Origin: Candidatus Accumulibacter conexus
GTDB taxonomy: Bacteria > Pseudomonadota > Gammaproteobacteria > Burkholderiales > Rhodocyclaceae
NCBI GenBank assembly: GCA_017592775.1
Contig: JAGFNJ010000008.1
Span: 48,464 to 112,463 of the forward strand
Direction: 5' to 3'
Length of the DNA stretch: 64,000 nt
The notes under the pieces are model-generated. The model saw only the letters and a list, made by a program, of their open reading frames with translations. It was not told the DNA's origin and ran no database searches. The position numbers were made by a program, and so were the translations under genes. Shown one piece after another: positions 30,015 to 39,588 of this stretch; within the stretch, counting starts at the first letter, position 1; each line of letters opens with the position of its first letter.

Positions 30015-33000
30015 GTGGCGCGGCCTCTCTGGCAATGGCTCGCATGGCGCTTCATCGTCGCCGGCGTACTGCCGCTGCTGCTGGTGGCGGCGCTCTTGCT
30101 GCAGCTCCTGCTGCCGCAGGTGATCGCCGGGATCGAGGCGCGGCATGAGGTTCTTGCCCGCGCCATCGCCGGCCAGGTGGAGGAATACCTGCGCGGTGCC
30201 GCGCGCGAAATGTCCGCCCTGGCCGCTTACGTCGGGACGAGCGGCTGGCCGGAGCGTCCGCAATTGCAGGCGCTTCTCGATGCCCACGGCAGCTCCGGCG
30301 CCGTCTTCGCGGCGCTGTACGTCGCTGCCGGCGACGATTCGGTGCTGGCCGTTGCCCTGCCGCCCCGGCAACAGGTGCAGCGCGACGATCTGATCGGTGT
30401 CGACCTCTCGCGCTGGACCGTCCTGCACGAGGCACGCAGCCGGCAGGCACAGGTCTGGTCAGAGGTCTTCCTCTCGGTGGTCAGCGCCCGGCTGGCGGTC
30501 AGCCTGGCGATCCCGGTCGGCGACCACGTGCTGATCGGTGAAGTGGCGATCGACCGCCTATCCGAGTTCCTCGGCCGCCTGCCGACGGAGGCCGGCATGC
30601 TGACCATGGTCCTCGATCGTCGCGGCCAGATCATCGCGCAGTCACAGAGCCGTCCCGGCGGTCAGCAGATCAATCTCGGCCACCTGCCGATCGTCGGCGA
30701 AGCGCTGCGTGGACGCTTCGACCGGCATGACCTCGAACTCGACGGCGAACAGTTCATGGCGGCGCTGGTCAGCATTCCGCAAATGGGCTGGACGGTGCTC
30801 GTGGCGCAACCACGACCCGACGCCCTGCGGCCGTTCCGGGCAAGCATCTGGGTTCTCGCTGCCGGCGTCTTGCTGGCGCTGCTGCTGGCCAGTGGCGCGA
30901 CCCTGCTGCTCGCCCGCCGCAGCGCGCAGCGAATTGGTCGCTACACCGACCAGACACACGCCATTGCCGGCGGTGACTACGGTCGCCCCTGGCCGCTGCT
31001 GGAGATCAGGGAACTCGACCGTCTGGCTGCCGATCTCGATCGCATGTCGCAGGCGATTCGCCAGCGCGAGTTGGCGCTGCGCGCCAGCGAGGCACGTTTC
31101 CGCGACCTTTCGCAACTTGCTTCCGACTGGTTCTGGGAGCAGGACGAGGAGTTCCGTTTCACCTATTTCTCGTCCGGTGGCGGGATGGACGCTCTCGAGC
31201 AGGCGGGAATCGGGCCGCCGCAGATGCTCGGCAAGACGCGCTGGGAGCTGCCGATCGACCTCGGCGAGGCGGCATGGCGGGCCCACCGGGCGCTGCTCGA
31301 GGCACACCAGCCGTTTCGCGACTTCGAGTACCGGATTCGTTCGCAATCCGGGGCGTGGCACTGGTTCTCGGTCAGCGGCCAGCCGCTGTTTGACGACGCG
31401 GGGAACTTCGCCGGCTATCGCGGCACGGCGCGCGACATCACGCAGCGCAAGCAGGCGGACGAGGCCCTGCTGCAGGCCAAGCTGGTGCTCGAGAACAGCC
31501 CGGCGGTCGTCTTTCGCTGGCGAGCCGAGGCGGGTTGGCCGACGGTGTTCGTCTCCGACAACGTCCGCCAGTTCGGTTACTCGGCTGCCGAACTGCTCGA
31601 TGGGTCGCTGCCTTTCGCTGCGTTGCTGCATCCGGAGGACGTCGCGCGCGTCAGCAGTGAGGTCGCGTCGTATGCCGGGCAGGGATGCGATCGCTTCAGC
31701 CAGGAGTACCGGATCGTCACCAGGAGCGGCTCGATCCGCTGGGTCGACGACCGGACGGCGGTCGAGCGTGACGCGGCGGGCGAAATCAGCCATTACCAGG
31801 GAATCGTCATCGACATCAGCGAGCGCAAGCGTGTCGAGGCCGAACTGCGCCGGCTCAATCGACACCTGCGGATGATCAGCGATTGCAACCAGGCGCTGAT
31901 TCGCGCCCGCGACGAGAACGAGTTGTTGCAGACGCTCTGCGCGATCGTCGTCGACAGCGGTGGGTATCCAATGGCCTGGGTCGGTCGCGCCGAGCACGAC
32001 GCGGCGCAGCCGCTGCGGCCGCTGGCGTGGGCCGGCCACGAACCAGGCCATCTCGAGCAGAGCGCTGTCAACTGCGCCGCTGGCGAAGCCGGAGCAGGCG
32101 CCGCGGGACACCTCGTTCCCGAGGGTGAGGCACTGGTCATCAAGGATCTGGCGAGCGATCCGCGGTTTGCGCCCTGGCGCGAGCAGGCGCGCGCGCGTGG
32201 CTACGCCGCCCTGTGTGCGCTGCCGTTGCATGCCGGCGGCGAGGACTTCGGCGCCTTGAGCATCTACGCCGGGATCGCCGAGACTTTCGACGACGAGGAA
32301 GTGGCGCTGCTCAGCGAGCTGGCAGGCGACCTGGCTTTCGGCATCGCCGTGTTGCGGACCCGCGACGAGCGTGATCGGGCCGACGCCGCGCGGCGCGACA
32401 GCGAGGCGCGCTACCGTCTGCTCTTCGACAGCAATCCGCATCCCATGTGGGTATTCGACACCGCGACGCTGGCTTTCCTGACCGTCAACCAGGCGGCGAT
32501 CGCGGCCTATGGTTACTCGCGCGCCGAATTCCTCAACATGAGCATTCTCGACCTCGGTGCCGACGAGCGGACGCCGCTGCTTGCCGAGGACGTCATCGCC
32601 GTCGAGGAAGTCGGTGACTACACCGGTTTCTGGCGCCATCGGCGCAAGGATGGCGCGCTGATCGAAGTCGAGATCGTGTCGCATGCCCTTTCCTACGAGG
32701 GGCGGCAGGCGGAACTCGTCCTGGCCAACGACATCACCGAACGCCGGCGATCGGAGCGCGCGCTGCTGGCCAGCGAAATGAAGTACCGCGAGTTGGTGGA
32801 GAACGCCAACAGCATCATCCTGCGCTGGAATCCGGCTGGCGAGATCACCTTCATCAACGAGTACGGACTCCGGTTCTTCGGCTACACCGAGGAGGAACTG
32901 ATCGGTCGCCATGTCGTCGGCACGATCGTCCCACTGGCGGCGCGCGGCGGCGAGGAACTGCTGCCGATGATGGAGCGCATCTGCCGGCAGCCGGAGGACT

Positions 33001-34370
33001 TCGCGCACAACGTCAACGAGAACATGCGCCGCAATGGCGAGCGCGTCTGGGTCTCGTGGACGAACCGGGCGGTGTTCGACGACTGGGGACAGGTGATCGA
33101 GGTCTTCAGCGTCGGTGCCGACGTCACCGAACAGAAGCGGGCCGAGGCCGCCGTTCGCGAGAGTGAGGAACGCTTCGCCAAGGCCTTCCACTCGAGTCCG
33201 GCGCCGATGGCGATCAGTGCCATCGATACGGGCCGCTTCCTCGACGTGAACGAACAGCTGCACCGGATGCTGTGCTATCCGCGTGCCGAGCTGATCGGCA
33301 GCAGCTCGGTCGAGTTGGGAATCTGGGCCGATGCCGGAGTGCGCGAGCAGATGGTCGAGCAGCTCCGTGCGCGGGGGGCCTGCCGCGAGTTGCCGACGCG
33401 TTTTCGCACCAAGACCGGCGGTATCCGCGAGACGCTCTATTCGGGTGAGATCATCCGCCTCGGCGAGGAGGATGTCCTGCTGTCACTGATCTTCGACATC
33501 ACCGACCGCAAGCGGGCCGAGGAAGAACTGCAGCGCCACCGGGAGCATCTCGAGGAACTGGTCAGCGAACGGACGCGCGAGTTGCGCCAGGCGATGGAAC
33601 AACTCATGCAGACCGAGAAGCTGGCAGCCCTGGGCAATCTGGTCGCCGGCGTCGCGCACGAGCTGAACACACCGCTGGGCAACAGTCGCGTCGTCGCCAG
33701 CCTGCTCGCCGAGGAGTTGCGGGGCTTTGCCGCGGCGGTGGACGGGGGCAGCCTGCGTCGTTCCCAACTGGATCGCTTTCTTGGCCGCGGGCGCGAGGCC
33801 GTCGACCTCCTGGAGCGCAACAGCGCCCGTGCCGCCGATCTGATCGGTCACTTCAAGCAGGTGGCGGTGGACCAGAGCAGCGCCCGTCGCCGGGTCTTCG
33901 ATCTGCGGCAGACGATCGATGAAATGCTGAGCGCGCTCCGTCTGAGCTTCAAGCACAGTCCGCACCGGATCGACGTCGACATCCCCGCCGGACTGCTGAT
34001 GGACAGCTACCCGGGGCCGCTCGAGCAAGTGATCGCCAACCTCGTCGGCAACGCGGTCAACCATGGGCTGGCCGGCAGCGAGGGTGGGCAGGTCCTGCTG
34101 CAGGCGACTGCCGTCGGCGAGACGCAGGTGCTGCTGTGCTGTCGCGACGACGGTGTCGGCATGCCGTCAGCGACCCTGAAACGGATCTTCGAGCCATTCT
34201 TCACGACGCGACTGGGCCAGGGCGGCAGTGGCCTTGGCCTGTACATCGCCTATAACCTCGTCACCGGCGTGCTGGGCGGAACGATCGAGGTGGCCAGTGT
34301 GCCCGGCAAGGGCAGCACGTTCACGCTCAGCCTGCCCCGCAGCGCCCCGGAGCGCGGGCTTGCCGAGTGA
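30015..34370 (+). CDS. Multi-PAS/GAF sensor histidine kinase, 1,451 residues
   Basis: Starts at GTG with AGGAG 5 bases upstream. Order: transmembrane helix (about 8-37), periplasmic sensor region (about 38-275), second helix (about 278-300), HAMP-like linker, PAS about 365-480, PAS about 490-605, GAF about 610-790, three more PAS domains (about 795-1175) with PAC endings such as DITERRRSER and DITDRKRAEE, coiled coil (EELQRHREHLEELVSERTRELRQAMEQL), dimerisation domain with phospho-acceptor H1215 in GVAHELNTPLG, and a HATPase domain with NLVGNAVNHG, DDGVGM and GGSGLGLYIAYNLV. No receiver or output gene directly follows. It is translationally close to the binding lipoprotein upstream, which probably feeds it a ligand signal. 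The cognate regulator is not evident; the sigma-54 regulator at 37800 already has its own kinase. Confidence 0.88.
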   Translation: MARPLWQWLAWRFIVAGVLPLLLVAALLLQLLLPQVIAGIEARHEVLARAIAGQVEEYLRGAAREMSALAAYVGTSGWPERPQLQALLDAHGSSGAVFAALYVAAGDDSVLAVALPPRQQVQRDDLIGVDLSRWTVLHEARSRQAQVWSEVFLSVVSARLAVSLAIPVGDHVLIGEVAIDRLSEFLGRLPTEAGMLTMVLDRRGQIIAQSQSRPGGQQINLGHLPIVGEALRGRFDRHDLELDGEQFMAALVSIPQMGWTVLVAQPRPDALRPFRASIWVLAAGVLLALLLASGATLLLARRSAQRIGRYTDQTHAIAGGDYGRPWPLLEIRELDRLAADLDRMSQAIRQRELALRASEARFRDLSQLASDWFWEQDEEFRFTYFSSGGGMDALEQAGIGPPQMLGKTRWELPIDLGEAAWRAHRALLEAHQPFRDFEYRIRSQSGAWHWFSVSGQPLFDDAGNFAGYRGTARDITQRKQADEALLQAKLVLENSPAVVFRWRAEAGWPTVFVSDNVRQFGYSAAELLDGSLPFAALLHPEDVARVSSEVASYAGQGCDRFSQEYRIVTRSGSIRWVDDRTAVERDAAGEISHYQGIVIDISERKRVEAELRRLNRHLRMISDCNQALIRARDENELLQTLCAIVVDSGGYPMAWVGRAEHDAAQPLRPLAWAGHEPGHLEQSAVNCAAGEAGAGAAGHLVPEGEALVIKDLASDPRFAPWREQARARGYAALCALPLHAGGEDFGALSIYAGIAETFDDEEVALLSELAGDLAFGIAVLRTRDERDRADAARRDSEARYRLLFDSNPHPMWVFDTATLAFLTVNQAAIAAYGYSRAEFLNMSILDLGADERTPLLAEDVIAVEEVGDYTGFWRHRRKDGALIEVEIVSHALSYEGRQAELVLANDITERRRSERALLASEMKYRELVENANSIILRWNPAGEITFINEYGLRFFGYTEEELIGRHVVGTIVPLAARGGEELLPMMERICRQPEDFAHNVNENMRRNGERVWVSWTNRAVFDDWGQVIEVFSVGADVTEQKRAEAAVRESEERFAKAFHSSPAPMAISAIDTGRFLDVNEQLHRMLCYPRAELIGSSSVELGIWADAGVREQMVEQLRARGACRELPTRFRTKTGGIRETLYSGEIIRLGEEDVLLSLIFDITDRKRAEEELQRHREHLEELVSERTRELRQAMEQLMQTEKLAALGNLVAGVAHELNTPLGNSRVVASLLAEELRGFAAAVDGGSLRRSQLDRFLGRGREAVDLLERNSARAADLIGHFKQVAVDQSSARRRVFDLRQTIDEMLSALRLSFKHSPHRIDVDIPAGLLMDSYPGPLEQVIANLVGNAVNHGLAGSEGGQVLLQATAVGETQVLLCCRDDGVGMPSATLKRIFEPFFTTRLGQGGSGLGLYIAYNLVTGVLGGTIEVASVPGKGSTFTLSLPRSAPERGLAE

Positions 34371-34473
34371 CACGGGGGCTGGACGGCAGCGCCCGATGCG
34401 GTATGGCGCTGCGCGCGTCGGCCAAGCAGAACTCGCCCGACCCTCGCCGCCGCTGGCGCAGCGTCGCCGGCAT

Positions 34474-34725
34474 TCAGGGCATCGGCACGATGATCTTGTC
34501 CCAGCCCGATCCATTGTTCCCGATCCTGTCACCTTGCTGCCGCAGCGCGCTGGCAACGCGCGTCTCGAGTTCGGCCAGCAGGGGGTCGAGATCGGCTGGG
34601 CGCCGGCGATCGGTGCCGCTGCGCCGATCTGCCACCTGACGGCGGTCGACAGCGCCGCGGCGTTCGCTGCATGCGCCAGCGGTCTCGCGGGCGGAACTGC
34701 GGGCGTCGGGTGGTGGCTGACTCAT
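34474..34725 (-). CDS. Small DRR-repeat protein, hypothetical
   Basis: 83 residues from the ATG at 34725: a proline/arginine-rich N-terminus, three charged repeats (VDRRQVADRRSGTDRRR), a helix (LDPLLAELETRVASALRQQ) and the tail GWDKIIVPMP. The family is not recognised, but the low-complexity-then-helix layout and defined tail look protein-like rather than a shadow frame. The ATG overlaps the TGA of an 18-residue frame that has a strong ribosome-binding site (GAGGAG), so translation may be coupled. It lies in an otherwise empty stretch between two kinase genes. Confidence 0.4.
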   Translation of the reverse strand: MSQPPPDARSSARETAGACSERRGAVDRRQVADRRSGTDRRRPADLDPLLAELETRVASALRQQGDRIGNNGSGWDKIIVPMP

Positions 34726-34778
34726 TTCGGGCCAGGGCCGCGATGACCGAGGCACCGCGACCGCCAATAGTCATTCAT
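34722..34778 (-). CDS. Possible 18-residue leader peptide coupled to the small DRR protein
   Basis: The frame starts with ATG at 34778, has GAGGAG about 6 bases upstream, reads MNDYWRSRCLGHRGPGPK and stops with TGA inside an ATGA overlap with the next ATG at 34725. The strong ribosome-binding site is the main support. It may be a translational-coupling leader, or the site may simply mark a frame-shifted longer gene start. Confidence 0.3.
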   Translation of the reverse strand: MNDYWRSRCLGHRGPGPK

Positions 34779-35225
34779 GGTCAACTCCTCGTGCGAAGGC
34801 AGTTTCAGGACACTTCGAGCGCCCCTCGCGGCCAGAGTTCGGACTTCGTTGCCGCTGGACGCCGGTCATGCCGACGGCGGGTCTCAGCCTGCGCACATGC
34901 GCCTGTACGACGGTGCCAGAGGTCAGACCAGCGGCGCGCAGCCGCTGCCGCGGCGGTGTGGCGCGTTCGCGCCGGTTGCCAGCGAGCGGGCTCGGCAGCA
35001 GCATGATCGCGTCTTCCCGGTCCGCCCGCCGAGAAGCGTGAAGCGGGTTTTACACTGGCTGCACGCCTGCGCGTGGTGTCCGTCACGACTGGCGGCAGGG
35101 CGTGGCGGTGGGCGACGGCGATGCGGGCGAGCGCCCGTTTCTGTTAAGCTCAAGAGAAAGAAGCGGTGGGGTTGCCGAGCATGGTGTTGGCGACGCCCAG
35201 GTGAGGAACCCTGCGATCGGTACTG
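34779..35225. other. 447-bp gap upstream of the CHASE kinase
   Basis: No supported gene. The open frames here are GC-driven, lack ribosome-binding sites and encode arginine/alanine-rich low-complexity products. A weak -24/-12-like match, TGGCTGCACGCCTGCG (35056-35071), lies 155 bp before the kinase start but has several mismatches. An AT-richer patch near 35142-35160 is the more likely place for an ordinary promoter, without a clear -35. Confidence 0.4.
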
Positions 35226-37799
35226 ATGTTCAGCAATCTGAGAAAATATGCGGCTGCCTGCCTGGTGGCGGCTGGTGGGCTTCTCCTGACCTGTCTCTCG
35301 TCGTGGAACGTTCGGCAGGAACTGCAGACCAGCCACTTCAAGGAGTTCGAATGGGCGGCCGGAGACCGCATCCAGTCGGTTCGGGCTGTCGCCGAGCAGG
35401 GGCTGGATGCCCTGCTCGAGATACGCGGGCTGTTCTATGCGGCGCAGGGCATCGACGAAAAAGAGTTCCTGCTGTTCACCGATTCGGTGCTCAAGCGGCA
35501 CTCGTACATCGAGGCGCTCCTCTGGGCGCCGTTGCTGAACTCTTCGCGGCAGCCCCTGCCGACGACGGCGCCGGGCACGAGGTCGGTCCGGGGTACGGAC
35601 AGCGCTGCGGCGTCGACCGCGCCCATCGAGCAACTGCGCCTGCCGGTTCTGTTGTCGGCTGCGCGCAAGGCGCCGCTGGCGACGCCCGGGGTTGACCTGA
35701 ACGCGACGGGCGAACTGGCCGAACTGTTCCGGCGGGCGAGGGCAAGCGGCAAGGTGGCGGTCAGCGGCCGCATGCGGCTGGAGCGCCCGGGCGAGAAGGC
35801 GGCGCACGTCATCTACGCCGCCCTGCCGGTCTATGCGCCGGGTCAGCCGCGGCGTGTTGCCGCTGCCGAGCCAGCCGATCCGCTCGGCTTCGTCATCGGT
35901 GTGTACGACATCGAGGAACTGGTGCATGTCGCGATCAGTCTGCTCGAGCCACGCGGTGTCGAGGTGCTGGTGCGCGACGCCTCGGCCGAAGGCGAAGCGC
36001 AGTTTCTCCATTTCTACGCCAGCCGGCTGGAGCCACGCGCGGTCGCTGCCGCCAGCGGGCTGCTGCCGGAAGCCGACGAGGAACAGCCGCGGATGGTGGT
36101 GACGATTCCCGTTGGCGATCGCCAGTGGACGGTGACCTGCGTCGCCACGCATACCTTCCGCAGTGCCGAGGCCTTCACCAAGGCGCACTGGTCGGTGCTG
36201 GTCGGCGGGCTGGTGTGTACGGCGCTGCTGGGCCTCTACCTGGTGCGCAGCCGTCGCGAACTCGACAACCGAATCCATCTGACGCAGACGATCTACGAGC
36301 GTGAAGAGCTCTTCCGCCAGCTTGCGGAGACGGTGGATGTCGTCTTCTGGGCGATCAGCCCCGACGCGGCGCGGCTGGAGTACATCGGACCGGCGTTCAG
36401 GAAGATTGCCGGTGCGGAAGCGAGACTGGACGATCCCGCTGCGGCAGTCCTGTTCGACGTCTTCGCGCCTGACGATCGTGCCAGGCTGGTCGACGCGATC
36501 AGCCAGTTGCGTCGCGAGGGGGGGCATTTCAGTACCGTGTTGCCGCTCGCGGGTGGCGATCATGCGTTGCGCTGGCTGCGTGTCTGCGGATTTCCGGTGT
36601 GTGAGCCAGGTGTCGAGTTGGTCCGCATCGTCGGTTTTCTCGAGGACATCACCGAGCACAAGCTGGCCGAGGATGCGCTGCGCGATTCGGAGGCCAGGTT
36701 GCGCACGCTCTTCAACCATTCGCCCGACCTCATCTTCACCGTCGACGGCGAGGCCAACATCCTGCTCAGCAACCGGCCCTGGCCCCATCCCGCAGGCGCC
36801 GCGGGTGAGAAACGCTCGCCGCTGATCCTGCCGCCCGAGGTGCGCCCTGGCTATCTGCAGCGACTGCGGCACGTCTTTGCCAGCGGGCGTATCGAGCATC
36901 TGCAGTATCGCTCGAGTGGCGATACTTGGTGGGAGGTGCGCATGGTCCCGATCAGCTCAGCAACGACGGTCAAGGCAGCGATGGTGGTGATCAGCGACAT
37001 CACCGAAAACCGCAAGCTGCAGTGGCAGGCGATCCGCAGCTCGCGGCTGGCTTCACTGGGCGTGCTGTCGGCCGGCATCGCACACGAGATCAACAACCCC
37101 AATCATGCCATTCTGGCGAATGCGGGGCTGCTGGCGCGCATCTGGAACGATGCCCTGCCGATTCTCGACGAGTACGAGCAGGATCAGGGCGACTTCCTGC
37201 TCGCCGGGCTCGGCTTTGCCCAGGCACGGCAGACGATCACCCGCGGCATGAATGACATCGCCGAGAACGCCAAGCGGATCCAGAAGATCGTCGATAATCT
37301 CAAGCATCTCGGCAAGCAGGATCGCGGCCACATGGACGAACTGGCGGACATCGGCAGGATCCTGCACGCCGTCGCGACTCTGCTCGATGCGCGGATCAGG
37401 AAATGCACCGACTGCTTCGCCCTCGACCTGCCGGATTCGCTGCCGATGGTGCGGGGCAACGTGCAGCAACTCGAACAGGTGTTCATCAACGTCATCGTCA
37501 ATGCACTCGAGTCGCTGCCGGATCGCAGCCGCGCGGTCCGGGTCTCGGCGAGAGCGAATCCGGCAGAAGGCAGGCTGATCGTCGAGGTGGTGGACCAGGG
37601 AAAGGGAATCCCCGAGGATGTGATGGCGCAGCTTGGCGAGCCGTTCTTCACCACCAAGGCCGAGAGTGGCGGCACCGGGCTCGGACTGTCGATCTCTTCG
37701 TCGATCGTCGACAAGCATGGCGGCATGCTGCGCCTCGAGCCGAACCCCGAACTCGGGACGACGGTCAGCGTCGACCTGCCGATTGCCAGGGAGGAATGA
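35226..37799 (+). CDS. CHASE-domain sensor histidine kinase
   Basis: 857 residues. Transmembrane helix about 8-28, then an extracellular CHASE-type domain (RIQSVRAVAEQGLDALLEIRGLFYAAQGIDEKEFLLFTDSVLKRHSYIEALLWAP), second helix near 325-345 (WSVLVGGLVCTALLGLYLV), PAS about 360-480, a second PAS-like domain about 485-600, dimerisation domain with phospho-acceptor H620 in AGIAHEINNPNHAI, and a C-terminal HATPase domain with NVIVNALESL, DQGKGIP and [13 protein letters not shown]. The response regulator gene starts at the very next base after the stop, so the two form a two-component pair. The signal is unknown; CHASE domains sense small extracellular molecules. Confidence 0.9.
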   Translation: MFSNLRKYAAACLVAAGGLLLTCLSSWNVRQELQTSHFKEFEWAAGDRIQSVRAVAEQGLDALLEIRGLFYAAQGIDEKEFLLFTDSVLKRHSYIEALLWAPLLNSSRQPLPTTAPGTRSVRGTDSAAASTAPIEQLRLPVLLSAARKAPLATPGVDLNATGELAELFRRARASGKVAVSGRMRLERPGEKAAHVIYAALPVYAPGQPRRVAAAEPADPLGFVIGVYDIEELVHVAISLLEPRGVEVLVRDASAEGEAQFLHFYASRLEPRAVAAASGLLPEADEEQPRMVVTIPVGDRQWTVTCVATHTFRSAEAFTKAHWSVLVGGLVCTALLGLYLVRSRRELDNRIHLTQTIYEREELFRQLAETVDVVFWAISPDAARLEYIGPAFRKIAGAEARLDDPAAAVLFDVFAPDDRARLVDAISQLRREGGHFSTVLPLAGGDHALRWLRVCGFPVCEPGVELVRIVGFLEDITEHKLAEDALRDSEARLRTLFNHSPDLIFTVDGEANILLSNRPWPHPAGAAGEKRSPLILPPEVRPGYLQRLRHVFASGRIEHLQYRSSGDTWWEVRMVPISSATTVKAAMVVISDITENRKLQWQAIRSSRLASLGVLSAGIAHEINNPNHAILANAGLLARIWNDALPILDEYEQDQGDFLLAGLGFAQARQTITRGMNDIAENAKRIQKIVDNLKHLGKQDRGHMDELADIGRILHAVATLLDARIRKCTDCFALDLPDSLPMVRGNVQQLEQVFINVIVNALESLPDRSRAVRVSARANPAEGRLIVEVVDQGKGIPEDVMAQLGEPFFTTKAESGGTGLGLSISSSIVDKHGGMLRLEPNPELGTTVSVDLPIAREE

Positions 37800-39230
37800 A
37801 TGAAGGAGAAGCCGTTTTCCAGCCTGCCGGTCTTCCTCGTCGACGACGAGGAGTCCGTCCTGCACGCCACCGCCGCCGTCCTGCGCAGTGCTGGCGTGAC
37901 CCGGGTCGAGATGGTGGGCGACAGCCGGGAACTGCTGCCGGCCCTCGAGGTGCAGCCGGCGAGCGCCGTGCTGCTCGATCTCTCGATGCCGCATGTCAGC
38001 GGCAGCAAGCTCCTGCCGGATATCGTGCACCTCTACCCCGAGGTCCCGGTGATCGTCATGACTGCCGCGCAGGATGTCGAGACCGCGGTCAGCAGCATGA
38101 AGGAGGGAGCGTTCGACTACCTCGTCAAGCCGGTCGAGGAAAGCCGGCTGGTGGCGAGCGTGCGGCATGCCCTGGAAGTGCACTCGCTGCGCCGGCAGAT
38201 GGGGGTGCTCAAACGCTACCTGCTTTCGGACTGCCTGCAGAACAACGAAGCTTTCGCCGGCATCGTCACCAACAGCCGCAAGATGAGGGCGCTCTTCCAG
38301 TACCTCGAGGCGGTGGCGGGCACTTCGGAGCCGGTGCTGATTTCCGGCGAGACCGGCGCCGGCAAGGAGATGTTCGCGCACGCACTGCACAAGCTCAGCG
38401 GCCTCGGCGGCCAGTTCGTGCAGGTCAACGTCGCCGGTCTCGACGACACGCTGTTCTCGGATACCCTGTTCGGTCACCGGAAGGGCGCCTTCACCGGTGC
38501 CGACCAGTCGCGCGCCGGACTCATCGCCCAGGCTGCCGGAGGGACGCTGTTCCTCGACGAGATTGGCGACCTGTCGATGGCGTCGCAGGTGAAGTTGTTG
38601 CGCCTGCTGCAGGAGCACATGTACTTCCCGCTTGGCTCGGACGTCGCACGGCCGAGCGACGCGCGCGTGGTCTGCGCCACCAACTGCAACCTGGCACAGA
38701 TGATGCGCCAGAACCGCTTTCGGTCGGATCTCTTCTTCCGCCTCTCGGTGCATCAGGTCGAGGTGCCGCCGCTGCGGCAGCGCAAGGAAGACATCCCCCT
38801 GCTGCTGCAGCACTTCCTCGACGAGGCGGCTGCACTGATCCGCAAGCCTGCTCCGGAGCCGTCGAACGAACTCATCACGCTGCTTTCGAACCATCATTTT
38901 CCCGGCAATGTTCGCGAGCTGCGGGCGATGGTCTTCAATGCGATGGCCCTGCATCGCGGTGGGTCGATCCTGGCGATGGACAGCTTCCGTCAGGCGATCC
39001 AGAAACAGCAGAAGGCTGGTGCCGAGAGTCCGTCGGGTGACGCCGCGAGCGAAATGCCGATCGTCATTCCCGGCCGCTTTCCGACGCTCGACGAAGTCGA
39101 GGAGGCGCTGGTCGCGGAAGCGCTCAAGCGGGCCAAGGGAAACCAGGGGGTTGCCGCGACCCTGCTCGGCCTTTCCCGGCCGGCACTCAACCGGCGCCTG
39201 GCCCGGCGCGCGACGCGAGTCGAGTCCTGA
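37800..39230 (+). CDS. Sigma-54-dependent response regulator (NtrC/AtoC type)
   Basis: 476 residues. Receiver domain about 10-125 with D60 (LLDLSMP) as phosphorylation site and K in YLVKPVEE; AAA+ domain about 150-390 with Walker A GETGAGKE at 183-190, the sigma-54 contact loop GAFTGA at 229-234, Walker B GGTLFLDEIGDL and arginine fingers in FRSDLFFRLSV; Fis-type helix-turn-helix at the end (ALKRAKGNQGVAATLLGLSRPALNRRL). The intact GAFTGA means it should activate sigma-54 RNA polymerase. GGGAGG just before the ATG overlaps the end of the kinase gene. A sigma-54 promoter with a possible upstream inverted repeat lies directly downstream, before pit, so pit is a likely target (inference). Confidence 0.93.
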   Translation: MKEKPFSSLPVFLVDDEESVLHATAAVLRSAGVTRVEMVGDSRELLPALEVQPASAVLLDLSMPHVSGSKLLPDIVHLYPEVPVIVMTAAQDVETAVSSMKEGAFDYLVKPVEESRLVASVRHALEVHSLRRQMGVLKRYLLSDCLQNNEAFAGIVTNSRKMRALFQYLEAVAGTSEPVLISGETGAGKEMFAHALHKLSGLGGQFVQVNVAGLDDTLFSDTLFGHRKGAFTGADQSRAGLIAQAAGGTLFLDEIGDLSMASQVKLLRLLQEHMYFPLGSDVARPSDARVVCATNCNLAQMMRQNRFRSDLFFRLSVHQVEVPPLRQRKEDIPLLLQHFLDEAAALIRKPAPEPSNELITLLSNHHFPGNVRELRAMVFNAMALHRGGSILAMDSFRQAIQKQQKAGAESPSGDAASEMPIVIPGRFPTLDEVEEALVAEALKRAKGNQGVAATLLGLSRPALNRRLARRATRVES

Positions 39231-39424
39231 ACGCCCGTCGGCGTCTGCCGAGGGGAGACTTCCGCAGGTGACACCGGCGCATGCGAGCGCATCGCATTGC
39301 CGGTGAGGCGGCCGCGGCAACCAATCCCGGGACAACCGGCGACGGCGTCCGCGTGTTCGGCTGCCGCCGGGTGGGGGTGTGCGCTGTCGAGATTGCGAAC
39401 ATCTTTTCGCACGGTTGCCGAAGT

Positions 39425-39454
39425 TTCTGGAAAAGAACGATAAACGCTCCAGAA
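39425..39454. promoter_or_regulatory. Inverted repeat, candidate upstream activator site
   Basis: TTCTGGA (39425-39431), 16 bases, TCCAGAA (39448-39454): perfect 7-bp arms. Its centre is about 160 bp before the predicted sigma-54 start, the usual distance for NtrC-type enhancer sites. The sigma-54 activator gene ends about 195 bp upstream. No T-run follows, so a terminator is less likely. Confidence 0.4.
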
Positions 39455-39572
39455 TGATGCCATTCGAGTGAAGAGCCGTGCATTCTGTTACACCCCCTGG
39501 ACGAGCGCGCCGAATACCCCGGATGTCATACAACTATATGGTTTAATGTAACAATGCGGAGTTTCCCCTGTG

Positions 39573-39588
39573 TGGCATGGATCGTGCT
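39573..39588 (+). promoter_or_regulatory. Sigma-54 (-24/-12) promoter before pit
   Basis: TGGCATGGATCGTGCT matches the sigma-54 consensus TGGCACG-N4-TTGCW at 12 of 14 defined or near-defined... positions counted here as all except C6 to T and T12 to G; the invariant GG (39574-39575) and GC (39586-39587) have the correct spacing. Transcription would begin near 39600, about 55 bases before the pit ATG. Confidence 0.65.

Noticed and set aside
35056-35071. Sigma-54-like TGGCTGCACGCCTGCG before the CHASE kinase
   Set aside because: Several mismatches, and in GC-rich DNA such matches occur by chance; noted only in the gap entry.
39523-39540. Pho box before pit
   Set aside because: The first heptamer fits but the second has four mismatches; too weak to call without a matrix score and conservation.
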